Counted from the stretch's first letter, positions 24,815 through 34,473 are shown. The stretch is DNA of 64,000 nt from Bacteroidales bacterium (GCA_015061115.1 SUXE01000001.1:62001-126000); one strand, 5' to 3'. Notes: generated by a model from the sequence alone, not told the origin. Translations and numbers: made by a program.

Positions 24815-24902
24815 TTGCATTGTTTTAGTGCAGGTTTAAGTTAAAGTTGCATTTTTTTAGTGCAGTTTTTGACAAAAACCGCATTATTTTAGTGCAGTTT
24901 TG
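24815..24902. repeat. Three direct repeats with exact 32-bp period before ATPase gene
   Basis: GCATTnTTTTAGTGCAG begins at 24817, 24849 and 24881, each followed by a G/T-rich tail. The last copy ends 28 bp before the ATPase ATG. Three full helical turns (32 bp) between copies places them on the same DNA face, which suggests binding sites for a regulator, possibly the product itself. Confidence 0.65.
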
Positions 24903-24929
24903 TTATTTTAGCAAAAAAATAGATGGATT

Positions 24930-26102
24930 ATGGAACGTTTATATGAATTTTTCAATCGTAAATTAAGTGAAACTCCTAATAGTTTTGTTCGGTATAAGTA
25001 TTCAGATATAAATTGGGAGGGAAGGGCATTTGGTCTTGTTGGTCCACGAGGTGTAGGCAAGTCGACATTATTACTTCAATACATTAAACGTAATTTGAAT
25101 ACTACTGATACACTTTATGTCTCTGCTGATAATTTATATTTTTCTTCAAATTCATTGGTCGATTTAGCGGATAGGTTTGTTAAATTGGGAGGTAAACATC
25201 TTTTTGTTGATGAAATCCATAAATATGAAGGATGGTCTCGTGAATTGAAACAGATTTATGATAGTTATAATGATCTTCAAATTGTTATTTCCGGATCTTC
25301 TATACTTGATATTTATCAGGGACTCTCTGATTTAAGTAGAAGAGTGCCAATATATGAGATGCAGGGGCTTTCGTTTAGGGAATATCTAAAGTTATTTCAT
25401 GACATAGATGTGCCTGTATTTTCATTGTCGGATATTATAAACAATAAGGCGACAATTCCCAATGTAAAGCATCCCCTTGTTTACTTTCAGGATTATTTAA
25501 GACGGGGATATTATCCATTCGGAAAAGATGAAAAGGAATATCAAATGGAGTTGTACCAGGTCATAAACCAAACAATAGAAGTGGATATTCCTCAATATGC
25601 TAAAATGAATATCTCTGTATGTCGAAAACTGAAACATCTTCTGATGATCATATCCGAGAGTGTGCCGTTTAAGCCTGTGATGCAAAAATTGGCTGATTTG
25701 GTAGGCGCAAGCAGAAATAATATCCCTGACTATCTTATTTATATGGAGAAGGCTGGATTAATTTCTCAGTTGCGTGATGAAACAGGTGGCATTAGAGGTT
25801 TGGGAAAAGTAGAGAAAATCTATTTAGATAATACAAATCTTATTTATACACTTACTCCAAACACAGCTAATATAGGAAATGTTAGAGAGACTTTTTTTAT
25901 GAATCAAATGAGAGTCCGTCAGTCTGTGATTAGTTCGTCTGTTACAGATTTTTGTATAGATGATATGTCTTTTGAAATTGGTGGTAAAAAGAAAGGACAA
26001 AAGCAGATTGAAACGGTTGCTAAGGGATTTGTAGTTAAGGATGATATTGAGTACGGATATGCCAATGTCGTCCCTTTGTGGGCTTTTGGTCTGAACTATT
26101 AA
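24930..26102 (+). CDS. AAA ATPase with DUF4143-like C-terminal domain
   Basis: 390 residues. Walker A GPRGVGKST (residues 38-46), Walker B HLFVDEIHK (near 90-98), and the sensor-like IVISGSSILDIYQG, as in the AAA_14/DUF4143 family common in Bacteroidales and archaea. The C-terminal part (about 200-390) contains LADLVGASRNNIPDYLIYMEK, a winged-helix-like piece, and KIYLDNTNLIYTL. Cytosolic. The cellular role of the family is unknown. It is isolated on the plus strand between minus-strand operons, preceded by three 32-bp-spaced repeats, and moderately AT-rich: a likely mobile or accessory gene. Confidence 0.85.
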   Translation: MERLYEFFNRKLSETPNSFVRYKYSDINWEGRAFGLVGPRGVGKSTLLLQYIKRNLNTTDTLYVSADNLYFSSNSLVDLADRFVKLGGKHLFVDEIHKYEGWSRELKQIYDSYNDLQIVISGSSILDIYQGLSDLSRRVPIYEMQGLSFREYLKLFHDIDVPVFSLSDIINNKATIPNVKHPLVYFQDYLRRGYYPFGKDEKEYQMELYQVINQTIEVDIPQYAKMNISVCRKLKHLLMIISESVPFKPVMQKLADLVGASRNNIPDYLIYMEKAGLISQLRDETGGIRGLGKVEKIYLDNTNLIYTLTPNTANIGNVRETFFMNQMRVRQSVISSSVTDFCIDDMSFEIGGKKKGQKQIETVAKGFVVKDDIEYGYANVVPLWAFGLNY

Positions 26103-26142
26103 AATGTAAATTGTATTAACTAGAATTCCCAATTTCTAATAT

Positions 26143-26176
26143 ATGGGCGATCACAAGGGTTCGCCCCTACGGTCAA
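26143..26176. repeat. Intergenic inverted repeat GGGCGA..TCGCCC
   Basis: GGGCGA and TCGCCC flank ten bases and are followed by CCTACGG. This resembles a widespread intergenic repeat (GGGCGAACAC..GTTCGCCCCTAC) in Bacteroidales. It is followed by a short AT-rich string repeating ATTATGC. Confidence 0.45.
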
Positions 26177-26228
26177 AATCCAATGCCACGGATGAATGTT
26201 CAAGCAATTACGAATTATGCATTATGCA

Positions 26229-26708
26229 TTATGAATTAAATTTGATTTCCTCTATTTTGATATTGATGTCACCACTAGGATTTTTTATTTTTTCGATGGC
26301 AATATTCAGTATTTCGACGGCAATCGGCTGCAGTTTAATGCCATCCCATGTCGTCGGCTTGTTTTCGTTGGAATGGATGAATTCCACGATTGGTTGATAC
26401 TTGTCGTAGATGAAATGAAAACTGAATTGAAGAGTGTGGCATCTGATATACAGACATTTGTTTGCAATATCGTATGACGCTTCGTCCGCCAAAGTATGGT
26501 CTGCAACCCAAAGAGAAAAGAGATATGTGACGTGTCGCTTGATATCTTTGTATTTTGCTATCTCTTTGAATTCCTTCTTTTTTGCAGCCGCATTGAGAAG
26601 ATTGACAGCCGCAAGATCCAAGAAAAACTCATCTTTTCTTTGCGGATCTTTGTCGTGGATGATATCTAATGATTGTTCGACAATTTCAAGTGTGATTTCA
26701 GATGGCAT
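26229..26708 (-). CDS. Uncharacterised 159-residue protein downstream of pepT
   Basis: No family recognised. It is cytosolic, with no signal peptide. The N-terminal two thirds are helical (ITLEIVEQSLDIIHDKDPQRKD), and an apparent beta hairpin sits around CLYIRCHTLQFSFHFIYD. It starts 12 bp after the pepT stop, in the same direction, so it is probably cotranscribed with it. No catalytic motif visible. Confidence 0.6.
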   Translation of the reverse strand: MPSEITLEIVEQSLDIIHDKDPQRKDEFFLDLAAVNLLNAAAKKKEFKEIAKYKDIKRHVTYLFSLWVADHTLADEASYDIANKCLYIRCHTLQFSFHFIYDKYQPIVEFIHSNENKPTTWDGIKLQPIAVEILNIAIEKIKNPSGDINIKIEEIKFNS

Positions 26709-26720
26709 GATGATATCAGA

Positions 26721-27947
26721 TCATTTGCATTTAGCTATCTCTATAATCACATCCATAGCCGCTTTCATCGATAGCACTGGCACATATTCTGTGTTGGAAT
26801 GGAAATTGTGGCCGCCGGCAAACAGGTTGGGGCAGGGTAGTCCCATGAATGATAGTCGGGCGCCGTCTGTGCCGCCACGTATTGGCACGACAACAGGTGT
26901 GATGTCCAACGTCTTCATTGCATTGATAGCTCTATCCACAACGTGTGGTACTTTTTCGATCTCCTGCTTCATATTGGCATACTGGTCTCTGATCTCAAGC
27001 TCCACCTTGCCATTTTTATAATGTTTGTTCAGAGCATCTACAACTCGTTGCAAATACTCTTTTCTGTCTGTGAAGCTTTTTTCGTCGAAGTCTCGTATGA
27101 TAAGGTTGATCTCTCCCGATGTCACAGTCGATTTCATTTCTGTCACGTGGAAGAAACCTTTGTATCCGTCTGTCATTTCAGGACACTCGTCTTCAGGAAG
27201 CATGTTGAGGAAGTCGGAGATGAGGCGGCTAGCGTTCACCATTTTGCCCAAAGCATATCCTGGATGGATATTATGGCCTGTGAATTTGACTGTTGCGGCC
27301 GCAGCATTGAAGTTCTCGAACTCGATCTCTCCAAGTCCGCCTCCGTCTACTGTGTATGCGAAATCCGCTCCGAATTTCTCTACGTTGAAATGGTCGGCTC
27401 CTTCTCCGATCTCTTCGTCAGGAGTGAAGGCGACGCGGATTTTTCCATGCTTTATCTCTGGATGTTGTATCAAATACTCTGCTGCTGTCACGATTTCTGC
27501 GATTCCTGCTTTATCGTCTGCACCGAGTAGGGTAGTTCCGTCAGAAGTGATTATCTCCTCTCCGACATAATGGTCCAGCTCTTTGTATTCTTTTGCATCA
27601 AGCTTTATTCCAAGTTCATTGTTGATGACGAGAGTGTCTCCGTCAAATTTCACCACCTGAGGCTTGACATTTGCTCCGGATGTCTCTGGACTTGTATCCA
27701 TGTGAGCGATGAATCCGATTGTTGGAGCGTCGCAATCACAGTTTGCCGGTATTGTGGCAGTGACATAAGAGTGTCGGCTGATATGGACATCCTTAAGTCC
27801 GATCTCTTCCAATTCGTTGGCAAGCATCTCCGCGAAATATCCTTGTGATGCTGTCGACGGTGTTGTATGCGTGTTCTCGTCGGACTGTGTATTGATTTTG
27901 ACGTAGTTGAAGAAGCGTTCAACTAATTTATTTAGATTGTTGTGCAT
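26721..27947 (-). CDS. pepT: Peptidase T (tripeptidase)
   Basis: 408 residues from the ATG at 27947, the same length as Escherichia coli PepT; an in-frame extension of 18 residues upstream overlaps a palindrome and is rejected. M20-family zinc aminopeptidase that removes the N-terminal residue of tripeptides in the cytosol. Metal-site motifs: GFIAHMDTSPE (His82, Asp84), GADDKAG, FTPDEEIGEGADHF, YTVDGG, and a C-terminal LFAGGHNFHS. The lid domain lies between. It is followed by an uncharacterised gene. Confidence 0.94.
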   Translation of the reverse strand: MHNNLNKLVERFFNYVKINTQSDENTHTTPSTASQGYFAEMLANELEEIGLKDVHISRHSYVTATIPANCDCDAPTIGFIAHMDTSPETSGANVKPQVVKFDGDTLVINNELGIKLDAKEYKELDHYVGEEIITSDGTTLLGADDKAGIAEIVTAAEYLIQHPEIKHGKIRVAFTPDEEIGEGADHFNVEKFGADFAYTVDGGGLGEIEFENFNAAAATVKFTGHNIHPGYALGKMVNASRLISDFLNMLPEDECPEMTDGYKGFFHVTEMKSTVTSGEINLIIRDFDEKSFTDRKEYLQRVVDALNKHYKNGKVELEIRDQYANMKQEIEKVPHVVDRAINAMKTLDITPVVVPIRGGTDGARLSFMGLPCPNLFAGGHNFHSNTEYVPVLSMKAAMDVIIEIAKCK

Positions 27948-27968
27948 AGTATCAAATTCAAAATTAGA

Positions 27969-28016
27969 AATGCGAAATGCTAAATGGAGAGTGTCCCACA
28001 TTTAGCATTTCGCATT
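27969..28016. repeat. Perfect 18-bp inverted repeat between batE and pepT
   Basis: AATGCGAAATGCTAAATG (27969-27986) and its exact complement (27999-28016) around a 12-nt loop. It lies between the end of the Bat operon and pepT, both minus strand, so it probably ends the Bat transcript; there is no long U-tract. Confidence 0.6.
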
Positions 28017-28035
28017 ATTTACCATTTAATCGTAA

Positions 28036-28797
28036 TTAAATTTTTTCTGCATCGCTGGTTTTTATCCAAGCACGGTGTCCGCCGCTTGTTTCGATCTCAT
28101 ACCAGTCTTTCACCTGCTGCTTTATCAATACTTTTGTCCCTTCATGTAGAACCAACGCATCAGTCGCAGTGTCTTTAGGTGAACTCTTCGCTGTCACAGA
28201 AGGTGTGAACACGATTGCATATTCGTGAGTTGTGATTTTCTCCTTGGCACTTTTTGCACAGAAGAAACTTACTATGCAGATTAGGGAAGCTAGGATAGCT
28301 CCTACAAATCCAATTTTGCGTACAGCCATCACTTTGACGTATAGATAAAGTGACGCTCCTGCCAAAGTGAGAAGGAAAAAGATGATTGACATTTTTGCCC
28401 AAGTGTTTGAACTGTAGATGTCAACAAAACTTTGAGCCCATTCCGAGATGGCAAGCTGGTCTACAGCCGACTCGTCTTTGTCAACTGTCTGAAGTTTAGC
28501 CAACTCAAGGTTGCTTTTGATATCATCATCGTTTGGATCCAACAGAATCGCTCTTTCGTAATTCAGGATTGCCGGTGCAAGTTTGCCTGATTTATAGTAG
28601 GCATTTCCTAAATTATAATAAAGAGCCGCACTCTCCTGCGTCTTCAATAAATCCTCATATTGGGAGATCGCTTCGTCAAACTTGTTGTTTGAGTATGCTG
28701 CGTTTCCGTTTATGATTCTGCTATCTGCTGCAGCCCATGCACTGAATACAGATAGTGACAATATGATGGATAGAACTATATTTTTCATTGTCTTCAT
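28036..28797 (-). CDS. batE: BatE: TPR and SH3-like membrane protein of the aerotolerance operon
   Basis: 253 residues. Signal peptide (1-23), TPR repeats at about 24-105 (NAAYSNNKFDEAISQYEDLL, ALYYNLGNAYYKSGKLAPAI), two close membrane segments near 135-155 and 163-183, and a C-terminal bacterial SH3-like domain (VTAKSSPKDTATDALVLHEGTKVLI, WYEIETSGGHRAWI). This matches BatE of Bacteroides. The start overlaps the batD stop by ATGA (28794-28797). It is the last gene of the operon. Confidence 0.9.
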   Translation of the reverse strand: MKTMKNIVLSIILSLSVFSAWAAADSRIINGNAAYSNNKFDEAISQYEDLLKTQESAALYYNLGNAYYKSGKLAPAILNYERAILLDPNDDDIKSNLELAKLQTVDKDESAVDQLAISEWAQSFVDIYSSNTWAKMSIIFFLLTLAGASLYLYVKVMAVRKIGFVGAILASLICIVSFFCAKSAKEKITTHEYAIVFTPSVTAKSSPKDTATDALVLHEGTKVLIKQQVKDWYEIETSGGHRAWIKTSDAEKI

Positions 28798-30635
28798 TTC
28801 TTTACCTCCTCTTCAATGCTGTTGATTAGTGCAATTGCGTTGTTGTAGATATCAGAAGGAGATTCCTTCACTGCTGTTGGCGCGAATCTTGCAAACTGAC
28901 AAGTGTCTAGCATTGCAGAGAAGTTTACAATAGTCTCTTCCTTCAATCCCTTTTCCTTCAAGATCTCTTCCATTGCCTCCTTGTTCTGCTGAGCTAGTGG
29001 AATATTGAATTTGTCACCAACGAATCCTGTGATGGCTTTGCTTGTCTCGTCGTAGAACGACTTCAAGTCTTCCTGATCAAGGAATGATTTTGCTTTAGCC
29101 AATCTCTTCAATGCCTGTTTGTTAGCTTTCTTCTTCCTAACCAATACCATGTTGCTGTTTTCCTCTGCCAATTTTCTTAGGAATAGGTAGGCGATGACGA
29201 ACAGCACCAATGGAATGATAAACCATAGATAGAATGCCAACGAGCCGAACAAGTAGTCGTCCTTAGGATATGTTGTAAGATCCTTTGTATTGATGAAACG
29301 GATGTCGTTTGTTCCGAGATACTTGATGCTCTCCTTGTTGGTGAAGTTTGAAACGACAGTCTGGTTGTCTGTTGTCTCAGCTCCCTTCTCAACATTGATC
29401 TTATATTCAGGAGTCTTTAGAGTCTTATATGTCTTGCTCTTTATGTCAAAGTAGCTGAATTCAGCAGACGGAATGACATATTCTCCTGGATAACGTGCGA
29501 TTGCTAGATATTCAATCTCCTTAGTTCCATTCAGACCTGCATCTGATGCTTTGATCTTTGATGTGACTTTAGGATCATAAAGTTCGAAGTCAGTAGGGAA
29601 GGTGATGTTAGGATCCTTCGCATACTTGAGGTTTCCACTACCATTGATTTTCACCTTGATAGTAATGGCATCGTTTGTCTTGTATCCATCTTCTGGAGTG
29701 ATTGATGTGTTCATTGTGAATGAACCCACTGCACCACTGAAATTAGCAGGCTTGCCATTCTTTGGCAATTCCTGTACGTTGATCTTTACTCCAGGGATTG
29801 TAAGGTTTTTCTTTAACTCTCTATAAGAGGCGAACATGTCACCGAAGAATCCGCCGCCGCCACCTTGTACGCGCACTTGGACAACTGCAGTGATATTTCC
29901 TTTCTCCAACTCTTGATTTCCACTCTTCTGTGGAATCAAGACACATTGTTTTAGAATGTATGTGTTGTAAACCTTTCCGTTTACATTCTCTTTGCTCTGA
30001 CGTTTTGCTTCTGGCACTTCGATCTCCTGAGAGATGAACCCTTTGTATTCTGGCAATTTGTAATCGTCAAAGCCACGTAGAGCGACTCTGTAGTATACCT
30101 TTGTTGTGGCGATAAACTGCTCTTGTTCGTACATCTTTGTCTTTGACAATTCTGTGCGAATGAACAGGTCATCGTCGTTTATTTTCATGCCATTGCTTGA
30201 ACTTTGTGCTTGTTGCGCATTCTGGTTAGCGTTGGCTTCTCCTTTGATTACCTTGATTACCAGAGCGTTGGAACGAATGATTTTGTCTCCGACAGTCGCC
30301 TTGGCAGAAGATATTGTGTATGAGCCCTCTTTCTTTGGCATCAAAACGTATGTGTACGTTGTAGCACTGTTTCTGGTCACCTGACCGTTGATGCTTTGGA
30401 AACTCTGGCTAGTTGACTGCTGAGGTCCATACAGAATTGTGAAGTCAGATAATGATTCAAGCGGTAGCTGGACATTGTCTGATTCTGCATTGTTGAGTGT
30501 GAATGTCAAATTGAACCTTTGTCCTACAGCCACAACATTATCTGCTTTCGCTACGAACGAAACATCTCCTGCTGCGAAAACTGACATTACACTAAAATAA
30601 GTTAAAGTCAGTAGTATGGCTAATATCTTTTTCAT
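28794..30635 (-). CDS. batD: BatD: large periplasmic beta-domain membrane protein
   Basis: 613 residues. Signal peptide (1-22), then tandem Ig-like beta domains (about 23-440; VAVGQRFNLTFTLNNAESDNV). A single membrane span near 455-477 (LAFYLWFIIPLVLFVIAYLFL) precedes a cytosolic helical tail. Standard BatD/oxygen-tolerance architecture. It probably displays its beta domains in the periplasm next to the BatA/BatB vWA proteins. It lies 49 bp after batC and overlaps batE by 4 bp. Confidence 0.93.
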   Translation of the reverse strand: MKKILAILLTLTYFSVMSVFAAGDVSFVAKADNVVAVGQRFNLTFTLNNAESDNVQLPLESLSDFTILYGPQQSTSQSFQSINGQVTRNSATTYTYVLMPKKEGSYTISSAKATVGDKIIRSNALVIKVIKGEANANQNAQQAQSSSNGMKINDDDLFIRTELSKTKMYEQEQFIATTKVYYRVALRGFDDYKLPEYKGFISQEIEVPEAKRQSKENVNGKVYNTYILKQCVLIPQKSGNQELEKGNITAVVQVRVQGGGGGFFGDMFASYRELKKNLTIPGVKINVQELPKNGKPANFSGAVGSFTMNTSITPEDGYKTNDAITIKVKINGSGNLKYAKDPNITFPTDFELYDPKVTSKIKASDAGLNGTKEIEYLAIARYPGEYVIPSAEFSYFDIKSKTYKTLKTPEYKINVEKGAETTDNQTVVSNFTNKESIKYLGTNDIRFINTKDLTTYPKDDYLFGSLAFYLWFIIPLVLFVIAYLFLRKLAEENSNMVLVRKKKANKQALKRLAKAKSFLDQEDLKSFYDETSKAITGFVGDKFNIPLAQQNKEAMEEILKEKGLKEETIVNFSAMLDTCQFARFAPTAVKESPSDIYNNAIALINSIEEEVKK

Positions 30636-30684
30636 TTTTCCTTTTTCTTATTAATGCAAAAATAATCAAATTTCTGGTATTTTA

Positions 30685-31389
30685 TTACCAGTCTTTCTCT
30701 ATTCTTTTCTTTTTTGCATTCTTTATTTGTTCCTTCATTCTCTCGTCCTGCTTGTCCTTTTCATCTCTTTCAAGGGCTTCTAGCAGTTGACGGGCTGAAT
30801 TTTCGTCCATGTGGTGTTCTCCCTCACGAGCATCGTCTTTCTGATCGTGATTCTCTTGCTCTTTTCCATCTTTAGGAGGCTCCTGCTGTTGGTCTTGCTG
30901 CTGTTGCTGTTGTTGGTTTTGCTGATTTTGCTGCTGTTGTTGTTGAATCTGCAACATTCTCTTGGCATACGCAAGGTTGTAGCGAGTCTCTTCGTCGTCT
31001 GGATTGAGCTTAAGGCTTTTCTTGTAGGCATCGATACTCTCCTCATACTTTTTGTTTTTGAGGTATGTGTTGCCTATGTTGTGCATGATGGCAGCGTTTT
31101 CTTTGTCGCTGTTCTTCTCACTTATCGCCTGCTTGTAGTTCTCTAATGCGGAATCATATTCGTCTCTACGGTAATATGTGTTGCCCATATTGTAGTTCGC
31201 GATTTTTGATCCAACATTCTTGTCCAATGCTTTTCTATATTCGTCTTCAGCTCCTTTGAAGTCTTTGGCCTCATATTTGTCGTTTCCCTTACGGATGAAC
31301 TCATCCTCTGGGTTTGATGCAAACGAAGGAAGACTGAAAAGGGTAACTATTGTAGTCGCTAACAATTTATTTGTCATAGTCTTGTTCAT
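30685..31389 (-). CDS. batC: BatC: TPR protein with Gln-rich tail
   Basis: 234 residues from the ATG at 31389. Signal peptide, then three TPR units (FIRKGNDKYEAKDFKGAEDE, IANYNMGNTYYRRDEYDSAL, AIMHNIGNTYLKNKKYEESI), then a Gln run near 153-172, an acidic/basic segment, and a Lys/Arg-rich end. This fits BatC, which scaffolds the Bat proteins. The Gln-coding DNA is a CAG/CAA run and could vary in length. 49 bp upstream of batD. Confidence 0.9.
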   Translation of the reverse strand: MNKTMTNKLLATTIVTLFSLPSFASNPEDEFIRKGNDKYEAKDFKGAEDEYRKALDKNVGSKIANYNMGNTYYRRDEYDSALENYKQAISEKNSDKENAAIMHNIGNTYLKNKKYEESIDAYKKSLKLNPDDEETRYNLAYAKRMLQIQQQQQQNQQNQQQQQQQDQQQEPPKDGKEQENHDQKDDAREGEHHMDENSARQLLEALERDEKDKQDERMKEQIKNAKKKRIEKDW

Positions 31390-31411
31390 GGTCAATGTTA
31401 ATTAGACTGTC

Positions 31412-32425
31412 CTAAAATAGTTTGAATTTAGAAAGGAACTTGTTCTTTCTCTCTCTGATGAATATTTCAAGAATAAGAATCACAAGCACTATCCATGCGA
31501 TTGTTTGGAACTGCTCGTCGAAATCTGTGTAGACTTTGCTCTCCACGTCTCCTTTCGCAGACTTGTCTAGCTCCGACTGTATGTATTTCAACGCATTGTT
31601 CGTGTTGTCTGCTCTGACGTACAATCCTCCACCTGCAGCGGCAATTTCGGCGGCCATCTGTTCGTTGAGTTTTGTTATGACAGTCTGTCCGTCTATATCT
31701 TTTCTGAAGCTTCCGTGTCCGTCTGGTATTGGTGCACCCTCAGGTTTACCGATACCGATCACATGCACCTGTATGCCGCTTTCGTATGCTGCTTTAGCTT
31801 GCTCGACAGCGTCGTCTTCGTGGTTCTCACCATCTGTGATCACTATGATGGCTTTTCCTACGTTCGTCTTGCTGCTGAATCCATTGACTGCCATTTTGAT
31901 TGCTGCTCCGATTGCTGTACCCTGTGTCGGAATCACACCAGTGCTTATATTGGATGCATACATTTTGGCTGCACTGTAGTCGCTTGTCATCGGCAACTGT
32001 GTGAATGCCTGGCCTGCAAAGACAATGAGTCCGAGTTTGTCGTTCTCCATTCCGTCTACAAACTTATAGATCATCTGTTTTGATTTCTGCAGACGGCTTG
32101 GTTTGATATCCTCACAAAGCATTGAGTTGGATACGTCCATTGCAATCATTACCTCAACACCTTTTCTCTTCACCATCTCAAGTTTGGATCCGAACTGTGG
32201 GCGTGCTGCAACGAATATGGCTCCTGCAAGCGCAATCATAAACAGTGCACACTTGAAGTAGTATCTCCAAGTTGTGTAGCCTGGCATAAATTGCTTTAGA
32301 ATCTGATAGTTTCCGTATTTCTTCAGATTTCTGCTTCTGCGATACATCGCATAACCGAAAATTGCGGCCATCGGTATCAATGCGAAAAGCAGATAAAGAT
32401 ATTCTGAATTTGCAAATCTAAACAT
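31412..32425 (-). CDS. batB: BatB: membrane vWA-domain protein
   Basis: 337 residues. Membrane segments near 8-27 and 56-75, a von Willebrand A domain at about 90-280, and a C-terminal membrane span (FQTIAWIVLVILILEIFI). The MIDAS metal motif is complete: DVSNS (97-101), with a downstream TDGENHEDD. The vWA domain faces the periplasm or cytosol between the spans and probably binds protein partners of the MoxR ATPase. 10 bp after batA. Confidence 0.93.
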   Translation of the reverse strand: MFRFANSEYLYLLFALIPMAAIFGYAMYRRSRNLKKYGNYQILKQFMPGYTTWRYYFKCALFMIALAGAIFVAARPQFGSKLEMVKRKGVEVMIAMDVSNSMLCEDIKPSRLQKSKQMIYKFVDGMENDKLGLIVFAGQAFTQLPMTSDYSAAKMYASNISTGVIPTQGTAIGAAIKMAVNGFSSKTNVGKAIIVITDGENHEDDAVEQAKAAYESGIQVHVIGIGKPEGAPIPDGHGSFRKDIDGQTVITKLNEQMAAEIAAAGGGLYVRADNTNNALKYIQSELDKSAKGDVESKVYTDFDEQFQTIAWIVLVILILEIFIRERKNKFLSKFKLF

Positions 32426-32435
32426 ACTCTTACTC

Positions 32436-33425
32436 TTATGGGTTGTGGCGCACTACTAAATAGCGCACTAAAAATTCAAGAAGCATGACACCAAGCAACG
32501 CAATTGCGAATGGCAGATACTCCTCGTTCTTTTTGCTGTATTCTTGCACACTGATCTTTGTCTTTTCAAGTTGGTCAATCTCTTCGTAGATTGCTTTCAA
32601 AGATTTGTTGTCCGTAGCACGGAAATATTTTCCATCAGTGTTTCCGGAAATCGATTTGAGTGTGCTTTCATCAATGTCAACTGGCACCATCTGGCGCTGG
32701 ATTCCGAATGCAGTCTGGAAAGGGTAGGGTGCCATACCTTTTGTTCCCACTCCAATAGTGTAGACGCGGATTCCGAATGTTTTGGCTAGATCACTCGCCA
32801 TCATCGGGTCGATTTCACCTGTGTTGTTCGAACCATCGGTCAGCAGGATGATGACTTTTGATTTCGCCTGGCTGTCTTTCAATCTGTTTACAGCTGATGC
32901 CAAACCAAGTCCGATTGCAGTACCGTTTGCCTGGATCATCTGTTCGTTGATCACTCCAAAAAGTTGTGAAAGGGCAGCTTTGTCTGTTGTAAGCGGACAC
33001 TGAGTGAAACTCTCTCCAGAGAATACTACAAGTCCGATATTGTCGTTCGGACGGCTGTTGACGAATTCAGAACTGATGGTCTTTGCTGCCTCAAGTCGGT
33101 TTGGCTTCAAGTCTTCCGCCAACATTGATCCTGAGATATCGATTGCCATCATGATGTCTATACCCTCAACATTCTGGTCGGACCATGTCTCTGAACTCTG
33201 AGGTCGAGCAAGGATGACGCATAATAATGCTAATGATATCATTCTCAACGCAAAAGGCAGATGGAGAATGTAGTATCTCAAACTTTTAGGTGCTCCTTTG
33301 AATGGATTGATTGTCGAAACCTGCAGATTTGCGGTCTGTTTGTTTCGTCTCCATATATACCATGCCGTAATAGGAATGATAAGCAGTGCCAGATATAAAT
33401 ATTGTGGTGATTCAAATGTAAACAT
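32436..33425 (-). CDS. batA: BatA: membrane vWA-domain protein
   Basis: 329 residues, paralogous to batB. N-terminal spans (YLALLIIPITAWYIW; MISLALLCVILA), MIDAS motif DISGS (96-100), TDGSNNTGE later in the vWA domain, and a C-terminal span (FAIALLGVMLLEFLVRYLV). Core component of the Bacteroides aerotolerance operon. It is 6 bp after the DUF4381-like gene and 10 bp before batB. Confidence 0.93.
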   Translation of the reverse strand: MFTFESPQYLYLALLIIPITAWYIWRRNKQTANLQVSTINPFKGAPKSLRYYILHLPFALRMISLALLCVILARPQSSETWSDQNVEGIDIMMAIDISGSMLAEDLKPNRLEAAKTISSEFVNSRPNDNIGLVVFSGESFTQCPLTTDKAALSQLFGVINEQMIQANGTAIGLGLASAVNRLKDSQAKSKVIILLTDGSNNTGEIDPMMASDLAKTFGIRVYTIGVGTKGMAPYPFQTAFGIQRQMVPVDIDESTLKSISGNTDGKYFRATDNKSLKAIYEEIDQLEKTKISVQEYSKKNEEYLPFAIALLGVMLLEFLVRYLVVRHNP

Positions 33426-33431
33426 AAGTCG

Positions 33432-34460
33432 TTATGCTAAATTATTTGAACTGCTGTTTATTGCCAATGGTGCCTCTTCCTTTTTTGATTTCTTGTCTTT
33501 TGCAGGCTCTGTATATACAGGCTTTGTTCTGCTTACGATAAGGTAAGCGTTGGCAAGACTCATTTCGCAATCCTCTTCTGTAGGAATTGCTTTTGCGAAT
33601 TTGGCCATATCGGCTTTGCTGAGGATACTCTTCAGTTCTGGGATAATCGGCATCGCGTCGGTGTTGTATCTTAGCTCGTCAAGAATCTCATCTGATGTCA
33701 TCTCCATCGCACTGATGTTGAATCTGCTGCAGAAATATTCTCTAAGAGTTTCTGTGACGTCAGTATAATATTCTTTGATTCGAGTTGAATCCTTCCAAAT
33801 GCGTTTTGCTTTTATCTCATCAAGCTTGTTTATTGCCACAACATCGATTGGCAAAACAATCTCAGGCTTATCAGGAACAATGCCTTCTCCTTTTTTCTTT
33901 GCTAACTTCTTCTTGATATATGGCCATCCATATTTCCAACCTAAGAATCCGAGCACTGCTATAAGCAGAATGATAAGAAGGATTGTGAAGAATTTTCCCC
34001 AATCGAAGCCAAGTGTCATGATGTCTTTGATATCCTTGACACTTGTTGAGTCAGGTTGACCAGCTTCATCAAGTTTGATTTCAATGTCGTTGTTTACTTC
34101 CAATGCCAATGGCTCGGATGTAAGAGTCTCTCCAGTTTTGATATTGACATATTTGAATGGAGGAACGACGCAACTTCCTGAATCAAACGATGTTATGATC
34201 ACATCCTGCTTGATTTCAAGCGAGCCTCCCATTTCTGTAGTGTCGGCCTTTTTTAACTTTACCACATCAATCTTACCAGTGGTGTCTTTTTCCACCTGTA
34301 ACTCGAAGTCTTGATCCTTTGGTTGGGTCAAAGTCAAGTGGACAGCTGTCTGACGGCCTATTCCGATATGGGCTGAATCCATCTTTGCAGTAAGACTTGC
34401 GGCACTTGCTACAAGACTATTGCATAAGAAAAAAACTATGGCTATACTGTGAAATTTCAT
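33432..34460 (-). CDS. DUF4381-like single-span protein of the Bat operon
   Basis: 342 residues. Signal peptide (1-20), a periplasmic beta domain (about 22-155; AHIGIGRQTAVHLTLTQPKDQ), a membrane span near 162-182 (FFTILLIILLIAVLGFLGW), then a basic cytosolic stretch and a helical domain (DEIKAKRIWKDSTRIKEYYTD). This matches the extra gene usually found between the DUF58 and batA genes. Spacing is 13 bp from DUF58 and 6 bp to batA. It probably links the ATPase/DUF58 module to BatA/B. Confidence 0.8.
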   Translation of the reverse strand: MKFHSIAIVFFLCNSLVASAASLTAKMDSAHIGIGRQTAVHLTLTQPKDQDFELQVEKDTTGKIDVVKLKKADTTEMGGSLEIKQDVIITSFDSGSCVVPPFKYVNIKTGETLTSEPLALEVNNDIEIKLDEAGQPDSTSVKDIKDIMTLGFDWGKFFTILLIILLIAVLGFLGWKYGWPYIKKKLAKKKGEGIVPDKPEIVLPIDVVAINKLDEIKAKRIWKDSTRIKEYYTDVTETLREYFCSRFNISAMEMTSDEILDELRYNTDAMPIIPELKSILSKADMAKFAKAIPTEEDCEMSLANAYLIVSRTKPVYTEPAKDKKSKKEEAPLAINSSSNNLA

Positions 34461-34473
34461 GAATTACAATGTT

